DNA of 64,000 nt from Lysobacter capsici (GCF_018732085.1 NZ_CP076103.1:4712001-4776000), one strand, 5' to 3'; counted from the stretch's first letter, positions 28,574 to 36,812 are shown. Notes: generated by a model not told the origin, from the sequence alone. Numbers and translations are program-made.

Positions 28574-29954
28574 GCTCGAACACGCACGCCCGTCGATACG
28601 ACGCACCTTGCTGCTGTCGATCGGGCTGCTGTCGCTGGTCGGCATGCTGTTGTTGTTCTTCGGCGCGCGCCAGTACGGCCGGCGCGCGGCCGATCTGTCC
28701 TACGACCGCTTGCTCAACGCCTCGGCGCTGACCATCGCCGACAGCATCACCCTGGTCGAGGGACGATGGGAAGCCAACATCCCGTGCGCCGCATTGGAAC
28801 TGCTGTCGGCCGCGCCGGACGACCGCGCGTTCTACCGCGTGTTTCTGGCCGGCGGGCGCACCCTGACCGGTTACGACGACCTGCCGCGCCCGCCGAGTCT
28901 GGCGGCCGATCGGACCGTATTCTTCGATGCGCACTACCGCGGCGAAGCGGTGCGTTTCGCGGTGCTGCGCCGCGCCGCGAGCAGCGCCGACGGACCGGAA
29001 GCGGCCTTGATCCAGATCGGCCAGACCCGGCGCGCGCGCAACGAAGTCGCGCGCGACATCGTCTGGCACGTAACCGGCTGGATCGCCTTGTTCACCGTGG
29101 CGATCCTGCTGCTGGCCCGGCTCGCGATCGATCGCGCGCTGCAACCGCTGGCGCGGATCGAACAGGATTTCAGCGTGCGCACCCCGTTCGACCTGCGTCC
29201 GATCACCCGCGCGGTGCCGACCGAGCTGTCGCACGTGGTCGCCGCGCAGAACCATTTCATGTCGCGCCTGTCGACCAATATCGACGCCCTGCGCGCCTAC
29301 ATCGCCGAAGCCGCGCACCAGATGCGCAATCCGCTGGCCTCGTTGCGCGCGCAGGCGCAGCTGGCGCTGGATCAGAACAATCCGCAGCAGTGGCGGCAGG
29401 GCCTGGTCGCGGTCGAACGCCATTCCGACAAGCTCGGCCGCCTGCTCAATCAGTTGCTCAGCCACGCCAGCGTGACCCACCGCGCCGAACTGCATCATTT
29501 CAAGCCGCTGGACCTGCAGACCATCGCGCGGCAGGCGCTGCGCGAATCGGTGCCGCAGGCCGAACCGCGGCCGCGGGTGCGGTTCGATTGCGACGCCGAC
29601 GACACCCGGCTGCACGGCGATGCGCTGATGCTGCGCGAAGCGATCAAGAACCTCATCGACAACGCGATCAAGCACGGCATCGGCGAGCACGCGCCGATCC
29701 TGGTGCGTCTGCAGGCCGACGGCGCGGACCTGGTGCTCAGCGTCGACGATGCCGGCCCGGGCATGAACCTCGAACAGCGCGAGCGCGCGTTCGATCGCTT
29801 CGATCGCGGCGAACACGCCAGCGCGCAGGGCGCCGGCCTGGGCCTGGCGATCGTCAAGCGCGTGGTCGAGAGCCATGGCGGCCGCGTGGTCCTGGACACG
29901 TCCGCGAGCGGCGGCCTGAGCGTGCGCCTGCATTTGCCAAGGGACGCCGCATGA
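28566..29954 (+). CDS. Sensor histidine kinase, TctE-like
   Basis: 462 aa. TM1 is at about residues 13-32, a periplasmic sensor region of about 130 residues, TM2 at about 168-185 and a short HAMP-like stretch. The HisKA helix has phospho-acceptor His251 (AEAAHQMRNPLASL), followed by the HATPase domain (N box NLIDNAIKHG, G1 DDAGPGMN, G2 GAGLGLAIVKRV). The periplasmic domain resembles the N-terminal sensor of TctE kinases, which respond to carboxylic acids (family-level inference). It overlaps the upstream regulator by 8 nt and the downstream binding-protein gene by ATGA. Confidence 0.95.
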   Translation: MTELEHARPSIRRTLLLSIGLLSLVGMLLLFFGARQYGRRAADLSYDRLLNASALTIADSITLVEGRWEANIPCAALELLSAAPDDRAFYRVFLAGGRTLTGYDDLPRPPSLAADRTVFFDAHYRGEAVRFAVLRRAASSADGPEAALIQIGQTRRARNEVARDIVWHVTGWIALFTVAILLLARLAIDRALQPLARIEQDFSVRTPFDLRPITRAVPTELSHVVAAQNHFMSRLSTNIDALRAYIAEAAHQMRNPLASLRAQAQLALDQNNPQQWRQGLVAVERHSDKLGRLLNQLLSHASVTHRAELHHFKPLDLQTIARQALRESVPQAEPRPRVRFDCDADDTRLHGDALMLREAIKNLIDNAIKHGIGEHAPILVRLQADGADLVLSVDDAGPGMNLEQRERAFDRFDRGEHASAQGAGLGLAIVKRVVESHGGRVVLDTSASGGLSVRLHLPRDAA

Positions 29955-31084
29955 AGCTGTTGCGTTACGCCTTCTCGCTGCTGCTGTATCTGGTCGCCGC
30001 GATCGGCACGCTGTACCTGGGCCAGGCCCAGGCGCGGCCGCCGCAGAACGAACGCATCACCGTGTTCGACGCGAGCATCGCGCGGCAAGGCCGGTTGGTA
30101 CTGCACGGTTCAAGCAATGTCGGCCTGGTCCGCGCCTTGATCGAGGACTACCAACGACTGCATCCCGCGGTCGAGGTCCGCTATTCGCATCTGGATACCG
30201 CGCAGATCTACGCGCGCGGCGCGCGCGCCGGCGCGGCGCAGGAACGCCCCGACCTGCTGCTCAGCAGCAGCACCGATCTTCAGGTCAAACTGGTCAACGA
30301 CGGCTACGCGCTGCCGCATCGCTCGCCGCAGGCCCAGGCGCTGCCCGCGAGCGCGCGTTGGCGCGACGAAGTCTTCGCCTACGGCTACGAGCCGGTGGTG
30401 ATGGTCTACAACCGCGAACGGCTCGACCCGCTGCGCGCGCCGCAGACCCGCGAGCAATTGCAGCGCCTGCTGCGCGACAAGCACGGCCCGCTGCGCGGCC
30501 GGATCGGCCTGCAGGACCCGCGCGACAGCGCCGTGGCTTATTTCATCGCCACCCAGGAGGCCAAGCTGCTCGGCAACGATGCCGGCCCGATGCTGACCAC
30601 GTTGGGCGAGAACGACGCGCATCTGTTCAAGCGCATGGACAACCTGCTCGATCGGCTCTCCGACGGCGAGATCAGTTTCGCTTACGGCGTGTTCGGCTCT
30701 TACGCGCTGCAACGCATCGAACGCGGCGCGCCGCTGCGGATCGTGCTGCCGCGCGATCATCTGCTGCTGGTCGCGCGCACCGCGCTGATCCCACGCTTTG
30801 CATCCAACCCGGCCGAGGCACGGCGTTTTCTCGATTACCTGCTGTCGCCGCGCGGTCAGGTGCTGCTCGCGCGCGAAGCCAAGCTGATCCCCGCGCGCGA
30901 CGACCTGCGCGATCCGCCGCGCCTGTACGGCGACCTGTCGCAACGCAGCGCCGCCTTGCGCCGCACTTCGCTGGGGCTGGGTTTTCTGGTGTACCTGGAC
31001 GAAGTGAAGAAACGGCGGTTTCTGCGCGACTGGGTGGAGCATCTGACACCGCCGCCGAGCGAGGTTACCGCGGCTTCGCGCTGA
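29951..31084 (+). CDS. Periplasmic substrate-binding-like protein co-operonic with a two-component system
   Basis: 377 aa. The N-terminal hydrophobic segment (FSLLLYLVAAIGTLYLG) is a signal peptide or anchor. The rest has the order of a type 2 periplasmic binding protein: RLVLHGSSNVGLVRALIEDYQ, DLLLSSSTDLQVKLVNDGYAL, YGYEPVVMVYNRERL, GRIGLQDPRDSAVAYF, LSDGEISFAYGVFGSYA. It resembles iron(III)/carboxylate ABC binding proteins, but there is no permease or ATPase gene nearby. The ATGA overlap with the kinase suggests it senses a ligand for the kinase, as PgtC is thought to do beside PgtA/PgtB (analogy, not shown). Confidence 0.88.
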   Translation: MKLLRYAFSLLLYLVAAIGTLYLGQAQARPPQNERITVFDASIARQGRLVLHGSSNVGLVRALIEDYQRLHPAVEVRYSHLDTAQIYARGARAGAAQERPDLLLSSSTDLQVKLVNDGYALPHRSPQAQALPASARWRDEVFAYGYEPVVMVYNRERLDPLRAPQTREQLQRLLRDKHGPLRGRIGLQDPRDSAVAYFIATQEAKLLGNDAGPMLTTLGENDAHLFKRMDNLLDRLSDGEISFAYGVFGSYALQRIERGAPLRIVLPRDHLLLVARTALIPRFASNPAEARRFLDYLLSPRGQVLLAREAKLIPARDDLRDPPRLYGDLSQRSAALRRTSLGLGFLVYLDEVKKRRFLRDWVEHLTPPPSEVTAASR

Positions 31085-31179
31085 CACCCGGCGCCAGCGC
31101 CGATTGCGGCGCGGCGGCGGCGATGTAGATTAGCGATTGCCGCCATCCCTCCCATCCGGCGCTTCGATCAGGGGAAATC

Positions 31180-31536
31180 ATGTCGCGTCCACGGCTATTC
31201 ATCGCATTCGCTTTGGCGATGTCGATCGCCGGCGCTCACGCCACCGAACTGGGCGAATCGCCGTTCTCGTTGCGCTCGGCCGAACCCGGCACGGTGCGGG
31301 CCCTGGCGGTGGCGCGCGCCGAATTCGTCAAGCGCCTAGCGCTGGAAGCCGGCCCGGACTCGGCCGACGACGCGGCCATGCGGCAAGCCGACGACTTCGA
31401 TATCGCGATCACCCAGAACGCCGATCACTACCAGGTGGAGTTCGCTCCTTCGCAGCGCGGCTATCGTGGCGGCGGCTACGGATACCTCATCGCCAAGGAC
31501 AGCTTCCGCGTCGTGGAGCGGCGGATGTATCCCTAG
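31180..31536 (+). CDS. Small secreted protein of unknown function
   Basis: 118 aa. Signal peptide FIAFALAMSIAGAHA, then about 97 mature residues with a helical segment (VRALAVARAEFVKRLALEAG) and a C-terminal part containing DYFDIAITQN-like acidic and Tyr/Gly-rich sequence (FAPSQRGYRGGGYGYL). AGGGGA lies 5 nt before the ATG. It is convergent with the LSGC-motif gene (stop codons 109 bp apart). No family is recognised. It could be an independent periplasmic protein; a link to the neighbouring gene is only positional. Confidence 0.75.
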   Translation: MSRPRLFIAFALAMSIAGAHATELGESPFSLRSAEPGTVRALAVARAEFVKRLALEAGPDSADDAAMRQADDFDIAITQNADHYQVEFAPSQRGYRGGGYGYLIAKDSFRVVERRMYP

Positions 31537-31645
31537 CTGCGGCGATAGGCGACCGGTTCCGCGGCAGGATCATGGAACCGATACACTTCAGTCGCCACGC
31601 CGTCATGAGATCAGCCAAGCACGACTGCGGCCCGGTCGCCTGCTG

Positions 31646-32197
31646 TCATTCGCCCTGCGGCGGAGCGGCCGCCGCCGCATTGGCCGACAACGCCTTATAG
31701 AACTGAATCGTGGTGGCCGCGTTGTCGGAGGTGGTGTAGTTGTTGACATCGGCCGGTAACGCGGCGAGGTCTTTCGACCACTTCAAACGGCCGTCGTCGA
31801 TCCAGATCCGGCAGGTCGGCGCCTCTTCCTCGTAGACCTCGATATCGCGCGCGTCCAGCCAGTTGTACAACTGCCTCGGCAGCCAGCGCGGCGTGCCTTC
31901 CGACCAATACAGCACGGCTTGAGGTTTGGCTTGCGGCACCAACGCATGCGAGCCGGCGAAGGCCTGGTCGAGCGCCTGCAGGTATCCGGCCGAACCGTCC
32001 GCGGGAGTCCAGGTCGCGGCCGTGCAATCGGAGTAAACGTGCGCGAGCGACATCATGTGGCCCCAGCCCATGCCGATCGCCACGCAGCCCGACAATCCCG
32101 CGGTGTTGAGACCCACCAGTTGCGCCGGTTGGCCAGGGCCGTCGCGGTGCTCACCGTTGACCATGATCCACTGATCCAACCCGACTCTGATCAACAT
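31646..32197 (-). CDS. LSGC-motif protein, candidate CNF1/BLF1-like glutamine deamidase
   Basis: 183 aa from ATG 32197, chosen for GGAGG 8 nt upstream; an upstream in-frame ATG at 32311 lacks one. There is no signal peptide or membrane segment. The only recognisable feature is residues 35-38 LSGC (GLSGCVAIGMGWGHMMSLAH). Cys38 is followed by His53 at +15, with another His at +9. The LSGC cysteine with a downstream histidine is the active-site signature of CNF1 and BLF1 deamidases; in CNF1 the catalytic Cys and His are also 15 apart. The rest is Trp/Tyr-rich (VLYWSEGTPRWLPRQLYNW) with an Ala-rich tail. Function is inference from a short motif; CheD-like deamidases are an alternative. Confidence 0.5.
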   Translation of the reverse strand: MLIRVGLDQWIMVNGEHRDGPGQPAQLVGLNTAGLSGCVAIGMGWGHMMSLAHVYSDCTAATWTPADGSAGYLQALDQAFAGSHALVPQAKPQAVLYWSEGTPRWLPRQLYNWLDARDIEVYEEEAPTCRIWIDDGRLKWSKDLAALPADVNNYTTSDNAATTIQFYKALSANAAAAAPPQGE

Positions 32198-32321
32198 CGC
32201 CTTCGCCTCCGTCGCAAACATCCGACCGGCAACGGTTGCCGGTCCTTCGCTTGTCTTAGACGCGGCTGCGATGGGGTTGTGAACCCGCTTCGTGCACAAC
32301 GCGCTAAACACCGGCCCGGAA

Positions 32322-32353
32322 AAAACAAAGGCCGGGCGCTGAGCACCCGGCCT
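32322..32353 (-). terminator. Rho-independent terminator
   Basis: On the minus strand GGCCGGGTGCTCAGCGCCCGGCC is a stem-loop followed by TTTGTTTTTT. It ends the transcript of the small membrane-protein gene (32407-32832). Confidence 0.85.
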
Positions 32354-32406
32354 AATGTTTGCGTCGCCACCGGCAATTCACGCCGGCCGTCGAATCGAAG
32401 CGTCGC

Positions 32407-32832
32407 TCACTGCAGCGGCTGCAGCTCCAGCGACTGGAACAACTGGTTCTGCGCCTTCTTGGCGATCGAGCGCGGCAGCTTCACCAGGAAACCATCGCCC
32501 GCCAGACCGACGTCGCCATGCAGGACGAAACCGTTGATGCGCACGTAACTCTTGATCGAGTACTTCGCGCCGACCCGGTTGAGTTCCAGGAACATCGGCG
32601 CGGTCAGGAAACCCGAACCCTTCTGATACTTGCGCGCATCGCCTTCGCTGCGCTTGAGCACGTAACCGTTGCTGGCCGCCCACGCATCGACCATCGCGTA
32701 AACGTCCTTGTCCGATGCGAATTCCACGTAGTCGAACTGGCTCTTCCCGTTCTTGGCGATCAGCGCCATGACATTGAGAAGCACCAGTCCGCAAAAGGCG
32801 CCAAAGATCGCCATTCCTATAATCGAAGCCAT
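32407..32832 (-). CDS. Small membrane-anchored protein of unknown function
   Basis: 141 aa. One N-terminal membrane segment (IIGMAIFGAFCGLVLLNVMALI, about residues 4-25), then a cytoplasmic or periplasmic domain of about 110 residues containing FASDKDVYAMVDAWAASNGY, mixed alpha/beta by eye, ending LFQSLELQPLQ. A good terminator follows it, so it is a single-gene unit. I recognise no family. The 350 bp upstream to the tRNA terminator (32833-33196) shows no further gene and presumably carries its promoter. Confidence 0.8.
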   Translation of the reverse strand: MASIIGMAIFGAFCGLVLLNVMALIAKNGKSQFDYVEFASDKDVYAMVDAWAASNGYVLKRSEGDARKYQKGSGFLTAPMFLELNRVGAKYSIKSYVRINGFVLHGDVGLAGDGFLVKLPRSIAKKAQNQLFQSLELQPLQ

Positions 32833-33196
32833 ATCGTTCCTTGAATTGCAGTGAGCGTCCGGCGCGCGGGCCGCAAGGCGGCAGTTTCAGCGACGGTGGA
32901 CGCGGCCGAGCACTATACCGAAGCCTTTGCGTGGGCTGCTTGCACGATACCGACACTGGCCGGACCAGCCCGTCGATGCGGCGCGCGATCGGCGGTCGAT
33001 CAGCGCGCGAACGCGTTCGGCGATCCGCGCAGGCGAGGTCGAACGCGGCACCGATGGCGCGGCGTTCGGCTTGAGCATGGCTTCGAAGAACACCAGATCG
33101 AAGCGACGGGCACAGCAGGCGCCATCGCGCATCGCGATCGCCAGACAAGCGACTCGAGCGGCCAAATCGCAGCGGTTCCGCGATTTACGGTCGGGC

Positions 33197-33230
33197 AAAG
33201 AAAAGGGGCTCGGCGCGAACGCCAAGCCCC
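33197..33230 (-). terminator. Terminator downstream of tRNA-Lys
   Basis: Stem GGGGCTTGGCG / CGCCGAGCCCC with a TTCG loop, followed by TTTTCTTT, reading on the minus strand just after the tRNA CCA end. Confidence 0.9.
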
Positions 33231-33239
33231 TTTGCTGTT

Positions 33240-33315
33240 TGGTGGGCCGTGTAGGATTCGAACCTACGACCAAAAGATTAAAAGTCTTCTGCTCTACCGA
33301 CTGAGCTAACGGCCC
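33240..33315 (-). tRNA. tRNA-Lys (anticodon TTT)
   Basis: 76 nt with an encoded CCA. The acceptor stem GGGCCGT pairs with ACGGCCC. D-loop AGCTCAGTCGGTAGAGC, anticodon stem-loop GACTTTTAATC with TTT, and T-arm GTTCGAATCC are all canonical. It sits at the end of the tol-pal-que block, the same place as in other gammaproteobacteria such as Pseudomonas. Confidence 0.98.
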
Positions 33316-33431
33316 GAATGCTGGATGATTCGGCCCCGACCTCCGCCGGGGTCGGGCATTCTAACAAAGCCTGCGCCGCGGCGTCATGCCCCGGGTGACC
33401 GGGCTCGTTCAGATGGCCCGATGCGCGCCGA

Positions 33432-34130
33432 TCAGACGTAGCGGGTCGGGTCGGCGATGCCGGCGGCGTTGAAGCCTTCGGCGCGCAAGCGGCAGGCGTC
33501 GCAGTGGCCGCAGGCGCGGCCGGCGGCGTCGGCCTGGTAGCACGAGACGGTCTGGCTGAAATCCACGCCCAGGCGCTCGCCTTCGCGGACGATGTCGGCC
33601 TTGCTCATGAATTGCAGCGGGGCCTGCACGCGCAGGCCGGCGCCTTCCACGCCAGCCTTGGTCGCCAGGTTGGCCAGGCGCTCGAAGGCTTCGACGAATT
33701 CGGGGCGGCAGTCGGGGTAGCCGGAATAGTCGACCGCGTTGACGCCGCAGAAGATGTCGTTGGCGCCGAGCACTTCGGCCCAGCCCAGCGCGATCGACAG
33801 CATGATGGTGTTGCGCGCCGGCACGTAGGTGACCGGGATGTCGTCCTTGGCCGCGGCGGTGCCGATCGCGTGGCCGTCGTTGTCGAGCGGCACCGAGATG
33901 GTTTCGTCGGTCAGGGCCGAGCCGCCGATGCTGCGCAGATCGACGCTGACGGTCTTGTGCGCGACCGCGCCGAGCGACTGCGCCACCAGCGCGGCGGCGT
34001 CGAGCTCGGAGGTGTGGCGCTGGCCGTAGCGCACGCTCAGCGCATGCACGGCGAAGCCCTGCTCGCGCGCGATGGCGATGACGACAGCGGAGTCCATGCC
34101 TCCGGAGACCAGGACGACGGCTTTTTTCAT
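33432..34130 (-). CDS. queC: 7-cyano-7-deazaguanine synthase QueC
   Basis: 232 aa from ATG 34130 (KKAVVLVSGGMDSA directly after the start); a start 27 nt upstream is possible. QueC converts 7-carboxy-7-deazaguanine and ammonia to preQ0 with ATP in queuosine tRNA modification. The PP-loop SGGMDS is at residues 9-14. The zinc-site cysteines are at the C-terminus (SCYQADAAGRACGHCDACRLR). It lies downstream of queE in the same direction, but a 557-bp repeat-filled gap separates the two. A GGGGATT/GGGAATC array begins only 30 bp upstream of the start. Confidence 0.97.
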   Translation of the reverse strand: MKKAVVLVSGGMDSAVVIAIAREQGFAVHALSVRYGQRHTSELDAAALVAQSLGAVAHKTVSVDLRSIGGSALTDETISVPLDNDGHAIGTAAAKDDIPVTYVPARNTIMLSIALGWAEVLGANDIFCGVNAVDYSGYPDCRPEFVEAFERLANLATKAGVEGAGLRVQAPLQFMSKADIVREGERLGVDFSQTVSCYQADAAGRACGHCDACRLRAEGFNAAGIADPTRYV

Positions 34131-34159
34131 GGGTGTGGGGCTCTGGATCGGGGGCACTG

Positions 34160-34258
34160 GATTGGGGATTGGGGATTGGGGATTGGGGATTGGGGAATCG
34201 GGAATCGGGAATCGGGAATCGGGAATCGGGAATCGGGAATCGGGAATCGGGAATCGGG
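34160..34258. repeat. GGGGATT / GGGAATC heptamer tandem array
   Basis: About four GGGGATT units run into about ten GGGAATC units on the plus strand. The G-runs at 7-nt spacing could form G-quadruplexes on the template strand of queC. Confidence 0.9.
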
Positions 34259-34369
34259 TAAGGCTAAACCAGGTGGCTGACGTTTTTGCTCGTTATTCCG
34301 GCGAAAACGGGTTCTGCCCTGCTTCGGCTAAGCCCGACATCCAAATACTTCAGCGCGTTCCATCCAGAC

Positions 34370-34510
34370 CGTCATTCCCGCGAAGGCGGGAATCCAGAGA
34401 CTTCAGTGGTCTCACCCGGAAGCGGCGAATGTTCGGCACCACCGGGATATCGGGGTCTTTTCGACACATGGCGCTAAAGTCACTGGATTCCCGCCTTCGC
34501 GGGAATGACG
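34370..34510. repeat. dRS3-like element with perfect 28-bp terminal inverted repeats
   Basis: Arms 34370-34397 (CGTCATTCCCGCGAAGGCGG and on to CCAG) and 34483-34510 are exact reverse complements and contain the ATTCCC-N8-GGGAAT palindrome. 85 bp of unique DNA lies between. Related copies: 59875-59959 (paired), 53982-54009 (solo), and a decayed arm near 56307-56332. Confidence 0.88.
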
Positions 34511-34636
34511 AGCGCGGTGGCGCGGGACTGGCGAAGTGGCGCGTCACTGGGGACGAGATTAGGGCAGGTAAGACATGGCGTTAGGACGGGCTACGAATCA
34601 GAGCGTTCGATCAAATCGCATCGAAACCGCTTTTAC

Positions 34637-34678
34637 GATTCCCGACTCCCCATTCCCGATTCCCGCTCCCCATTCCCA
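34637..34678. repeat. Reverse-oriented GGGAATC-type tract
   Basis: GATTCCCGACTCCCCATTCCC-type units in opposite orientation to the array at 34160-34258. With it they bracket the whole queE-queC gap. Confidence 0.75.
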
Positions 34679-34687
34679 GCCTTACCC

Positions 34688-35365
34688 TCACCTACCCGGC
34701 TCGTCATTCCAAAGAATCTTGTGCAATTGCAACTGGAACCGCACCGGCAACCGATCGGCGACGATCCAGTCGGCCAGGTCGCTGGGCTTGATCTGGGTGA
34801 AGCTCGGCGAGAACAGCACGTCGCAGATCGCGGTCAGGCCGTGCTCGGCGACGATGGCCTTCGACCACTCGTAGTCCTCGCGGCTGCAGATCACGAACTT
34901 GATCTGGTCGTGCGCGGTCAGCAGCGGCAGGTTGCTCCACAGGTTGCGGTGGACTTCCCTGGAATCGGGGGTCTTGATGTCGACGATGCGCGATACGCGC
35001 GAGTCGACCGGGCCGATGTCGATCGCGCCGGAGGTTTCCAGCGATACCTCGTAGCCGGCGTCGCAGAGCTTTTCCAGCAACTGGATGCAGCGTTTTTGCG
35101 ACAGCGGCTCGCCGCCGGTCACGCAGACGTGGCGCGCGCCGTGCTGGGCGACTTCGGCCAGGATCGCGTCGAAGTCCCACCATTGCCCGCCGTGGAAGGC
35201 GTAGGCGGTGTCGCAGTACTGGCAGCGCAGCGGGCAGCCGGTCAGGCGCACGAACACGGTCGGCCAGCCGATGCTGTTGGACTCGCCCTGCAGCGACAGG
35301 AAGATTTCGGTCAGCCGCAGGCGCTCGGACGGCGCATCGGCCGTCTGGGTGACAACGGCGTTCAT
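34688..35365 (-). CDS. queE: 7-carboxy-7-deazaguanine synthase QueE
   Basis: 225 aa. Radical SAM enzyme that contracts 6-carboxy-tetrahydropterin to 7-carboxy-7-deazaguanine, the step before QueC. The cluster-binding CxxxCxxC is in LTGCPLRCQYCD, preceded by the family start LTEIFLSLQGES. VTGGEPLSQ is the SAM-contact loop. It overlaps nothing but lies 8 bp after cpoB, so it is part of the tol-pal transcript. The last residues (WNDEPGR) run into heptamer-repeat DNA. Confidence 0.97.
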   Translation of the reverse strand: MNAVVTQTADAPSERLRLTEIFLSLQGESNSIGWPTVFVRLTGCPLRCQYCDTAYAFHGGQWWDFDAILAEVAQHGARHVCVTGGEPLSQKRCIQLLEKLCDAGYEVSLETSGAIDIGPVDSRVSRIVDIKTPDSREVHRNLWSNLPLLTAHDQIKFVICSREDYEWSKAIVAEHGLTAICDVLFSPSFTQIKPSDLADWIVADRLPVRFQLQLHKILWNDEPGR

Positions 35366-35373
35366 GGGGTGCC

Positions 35374-36177
35374 TTAGTTGCGCAGCCGGCTCAGCTGGAT
35401 CGCGTTGAGGCGATCGACGGCTGTGCGGGCGGCGTCGGTGCCGGGATAGCGGTTGGCGACATTGGCCAGCGTGCGCTCGGCGGCGTCGACCTGCTTCAGG
35501 CCGAACTGGGCCAGGCCGACCTTGAGCAGGGCGCCGGCGGCCTTGTCGTGGGTCGGATAGCGATCGAGCAGGGTCTGGAACTGTTCCTGCGCGAGCTGGT
35601 AGTTCTGGGTGACGTAATAACTTTCGCCGAGCCAGTACAGCGCATTCGGCGCATACGTGCCGCTCGGATGGACGCTCAGGAATTCCTGGAACAATCGCGC
35701 CGATTCGGCGTACTGACCGGACTTGAGCACGTTGAACGCGGCGTCGTAGGCGGCGCGTTCGTCGCCGCCCTGGGCGATCAGGCCTGCATCGCCGTGGACC
35801 ACCGGCGCGCTGTCGCGAACCGCCGGCGGCGGCGGCGCGGGAACGGACGCCTGCGGTTGCGGCGCGGCCGCGGGCACCGGTGCGCCGGCACCGCCTTCGA
35901 GGCGGTTCAAGCGGTTGTCGGTGTCCAGATATTCGGCTTTGCTGCTGTCTTGCAGTTGCTTGTGCTGTTGCTGCAGTTCCTCGACCTGGGCGCGCAGGGA
36001 CTGTAGCTCGCTCTTGAGCTGGTTGACCTGATTGAGCAGATCGAGATTGGCCTGGTTGTCCGAGGCGCGTTGTTCGAGGACCGCGACGCGGTCGGCGAGG
36101 CTGGCGCGCTGGGCAAATGCGGGCGTGGCGGCCGTTGTGGCCGCCACGATCGCCAAGGCTAGTGCGAATTTACGCAT
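35374..36177 (-). CDS. cpoB: Cell division coordinator CpoB (YbgF)
   Basis: 267 aa from the ATG that starts the signal peptide (MRKFALALAIVAATTAATPAFAQ); an upstream in-frame ATG 33 nt earlier would bury the signal. After it come a coiled coil (DRVAVLEQRASDNQANLDLL; LKSELQSLRAQVEELQQQHK), a Pro/Ala linker, then three TPR-like repeats (YDAAFNVLKSGQYAESARLF, ALYWLGESYYVTQNYQLA, LLKVGLAQFGLKQVDAAE). CpoB links peptidoglycan synthesis and outer-membrane constriction through TolA. It lies directly downstream of pal. Confidence 0.95.
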   Translation of the reverse strand: MRKFALALAIVAATTAATPAFAQRASLADRVAVLEQRASDNQANLDLLNQVNQLKSELQSLRAQVEELQQQHKQLQDSSKAEYLDTDNRLNRLEGGAGAPVPAAAPQPQASVPAPPPPAVRDSAPVVHGDAGLIAQGGDERAAYDAAFNVLKSGQYAESARLFQEFLSVHPSGTYAPNALYWLGESYYVTQNYQLAQEQFQTLLDRYPTHDKAAGALLKVGLAQFGLKQVDAAERTLANVANRYPGTDAARTAVDRLNAIQLSRLRN

Positions 36178-36287
36178 CGCTGGGTCAGCCTTCGTTGTTC
36201 TATCGGTCATGCGGGCTTGCCGGACCGTGGCCCGGCTCGTCGTGCCGCGGCGATTCGCATCGCCGCGGTCACTTCATCGCGCCAGTA

Positions 36288-36812
36288 TTACTTGGCGGTG
36301 TAGACGATTTCGACGCGACGGTTCTTGGCCCAGCAATCTTCGTTGGACTCGGTGCAGACCGGACGCTCTTCGCCGTAGGAGGTCACGGTGATCTGGCTGC
36401 CCGAACCGCCGTTGGCCTGGACCGCCGAGGACACCGCATTGCCGCGGCGCTCGCCCAGGCCGAGGTTGTACTCGCGGCTGCCGCGTTCGTCGGCGTTGCC
36501 TTCCAGGGTCATGCGCGAGGACGGACGGTCGCGCAGGTACTTGGCGTGGCAGCCGACGATGGCCTGGAACTCGGGCTTAAGCGAATCCTGATCGAGGTCG
36601 AAGTAGACCACGCGCTGACGCAGGCAGGCGTCGGTGTCCAGATCGTTCGGGCCGTAGGCGCCGGAAGCGACCGGACCGGTGTCACCGCCGGGCTGGGTGG
36701 TGGTGGGGCCGGTGCCGTTGTCGGTCGGGAGGGTTTCCTTGACCTTCTTCGAGCAGGCGACGGCCGCGGTGCAGAGCACGGCGACGAGCAGGATGCGGGC
36801 AGCGTTGTTCAT
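36288..36812 (-). CDS. pal: Peptidoglycan-associated lipoprotein Pal
   Basis: 174 aa. Lipoprotein signal with lipobox TAAVAC (Cys20), a Gly/Pro/Thr linker, then an OmpA-like domain (VVYFDLDQDSLKPEFQAIV; LEGNADERGSREYNLGLGERR; the closing ENRRVEI-type segment, here KNRRVEIVYTAK). It anchors the outer membrane to peptidoglycan and binds TolB. An unusual feature is three extra cysteines in the OmpA-like domain (DACLRQ, VGCHAKY, VCTESNEDCW), which could form disulphides. Confidence 0.96.
   Translation of the reverse strand: MNNAARILLVAVLCTAAVACSKKVKETLPTDNGTGPTTTQPGGDTGPVASGAYGPNDLDTDACLRQRVVYFDLDQDSLKPEFQAIVGCHAKYLRDRPSSRMTLEGNADERGSREYNLGLGERRGNAVSSAVQANGGSGSQITVTSYGEERPVCTESNEDCWAKNRRVEIVYTAK

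Noticed and set aside
33334..33357. CCCGACC/GGTCGGG hairpin between queC and the tRNA as a terminator
   Set aside because: The stem is short and has no T-run on the minus strand, so termination cannot be supported.
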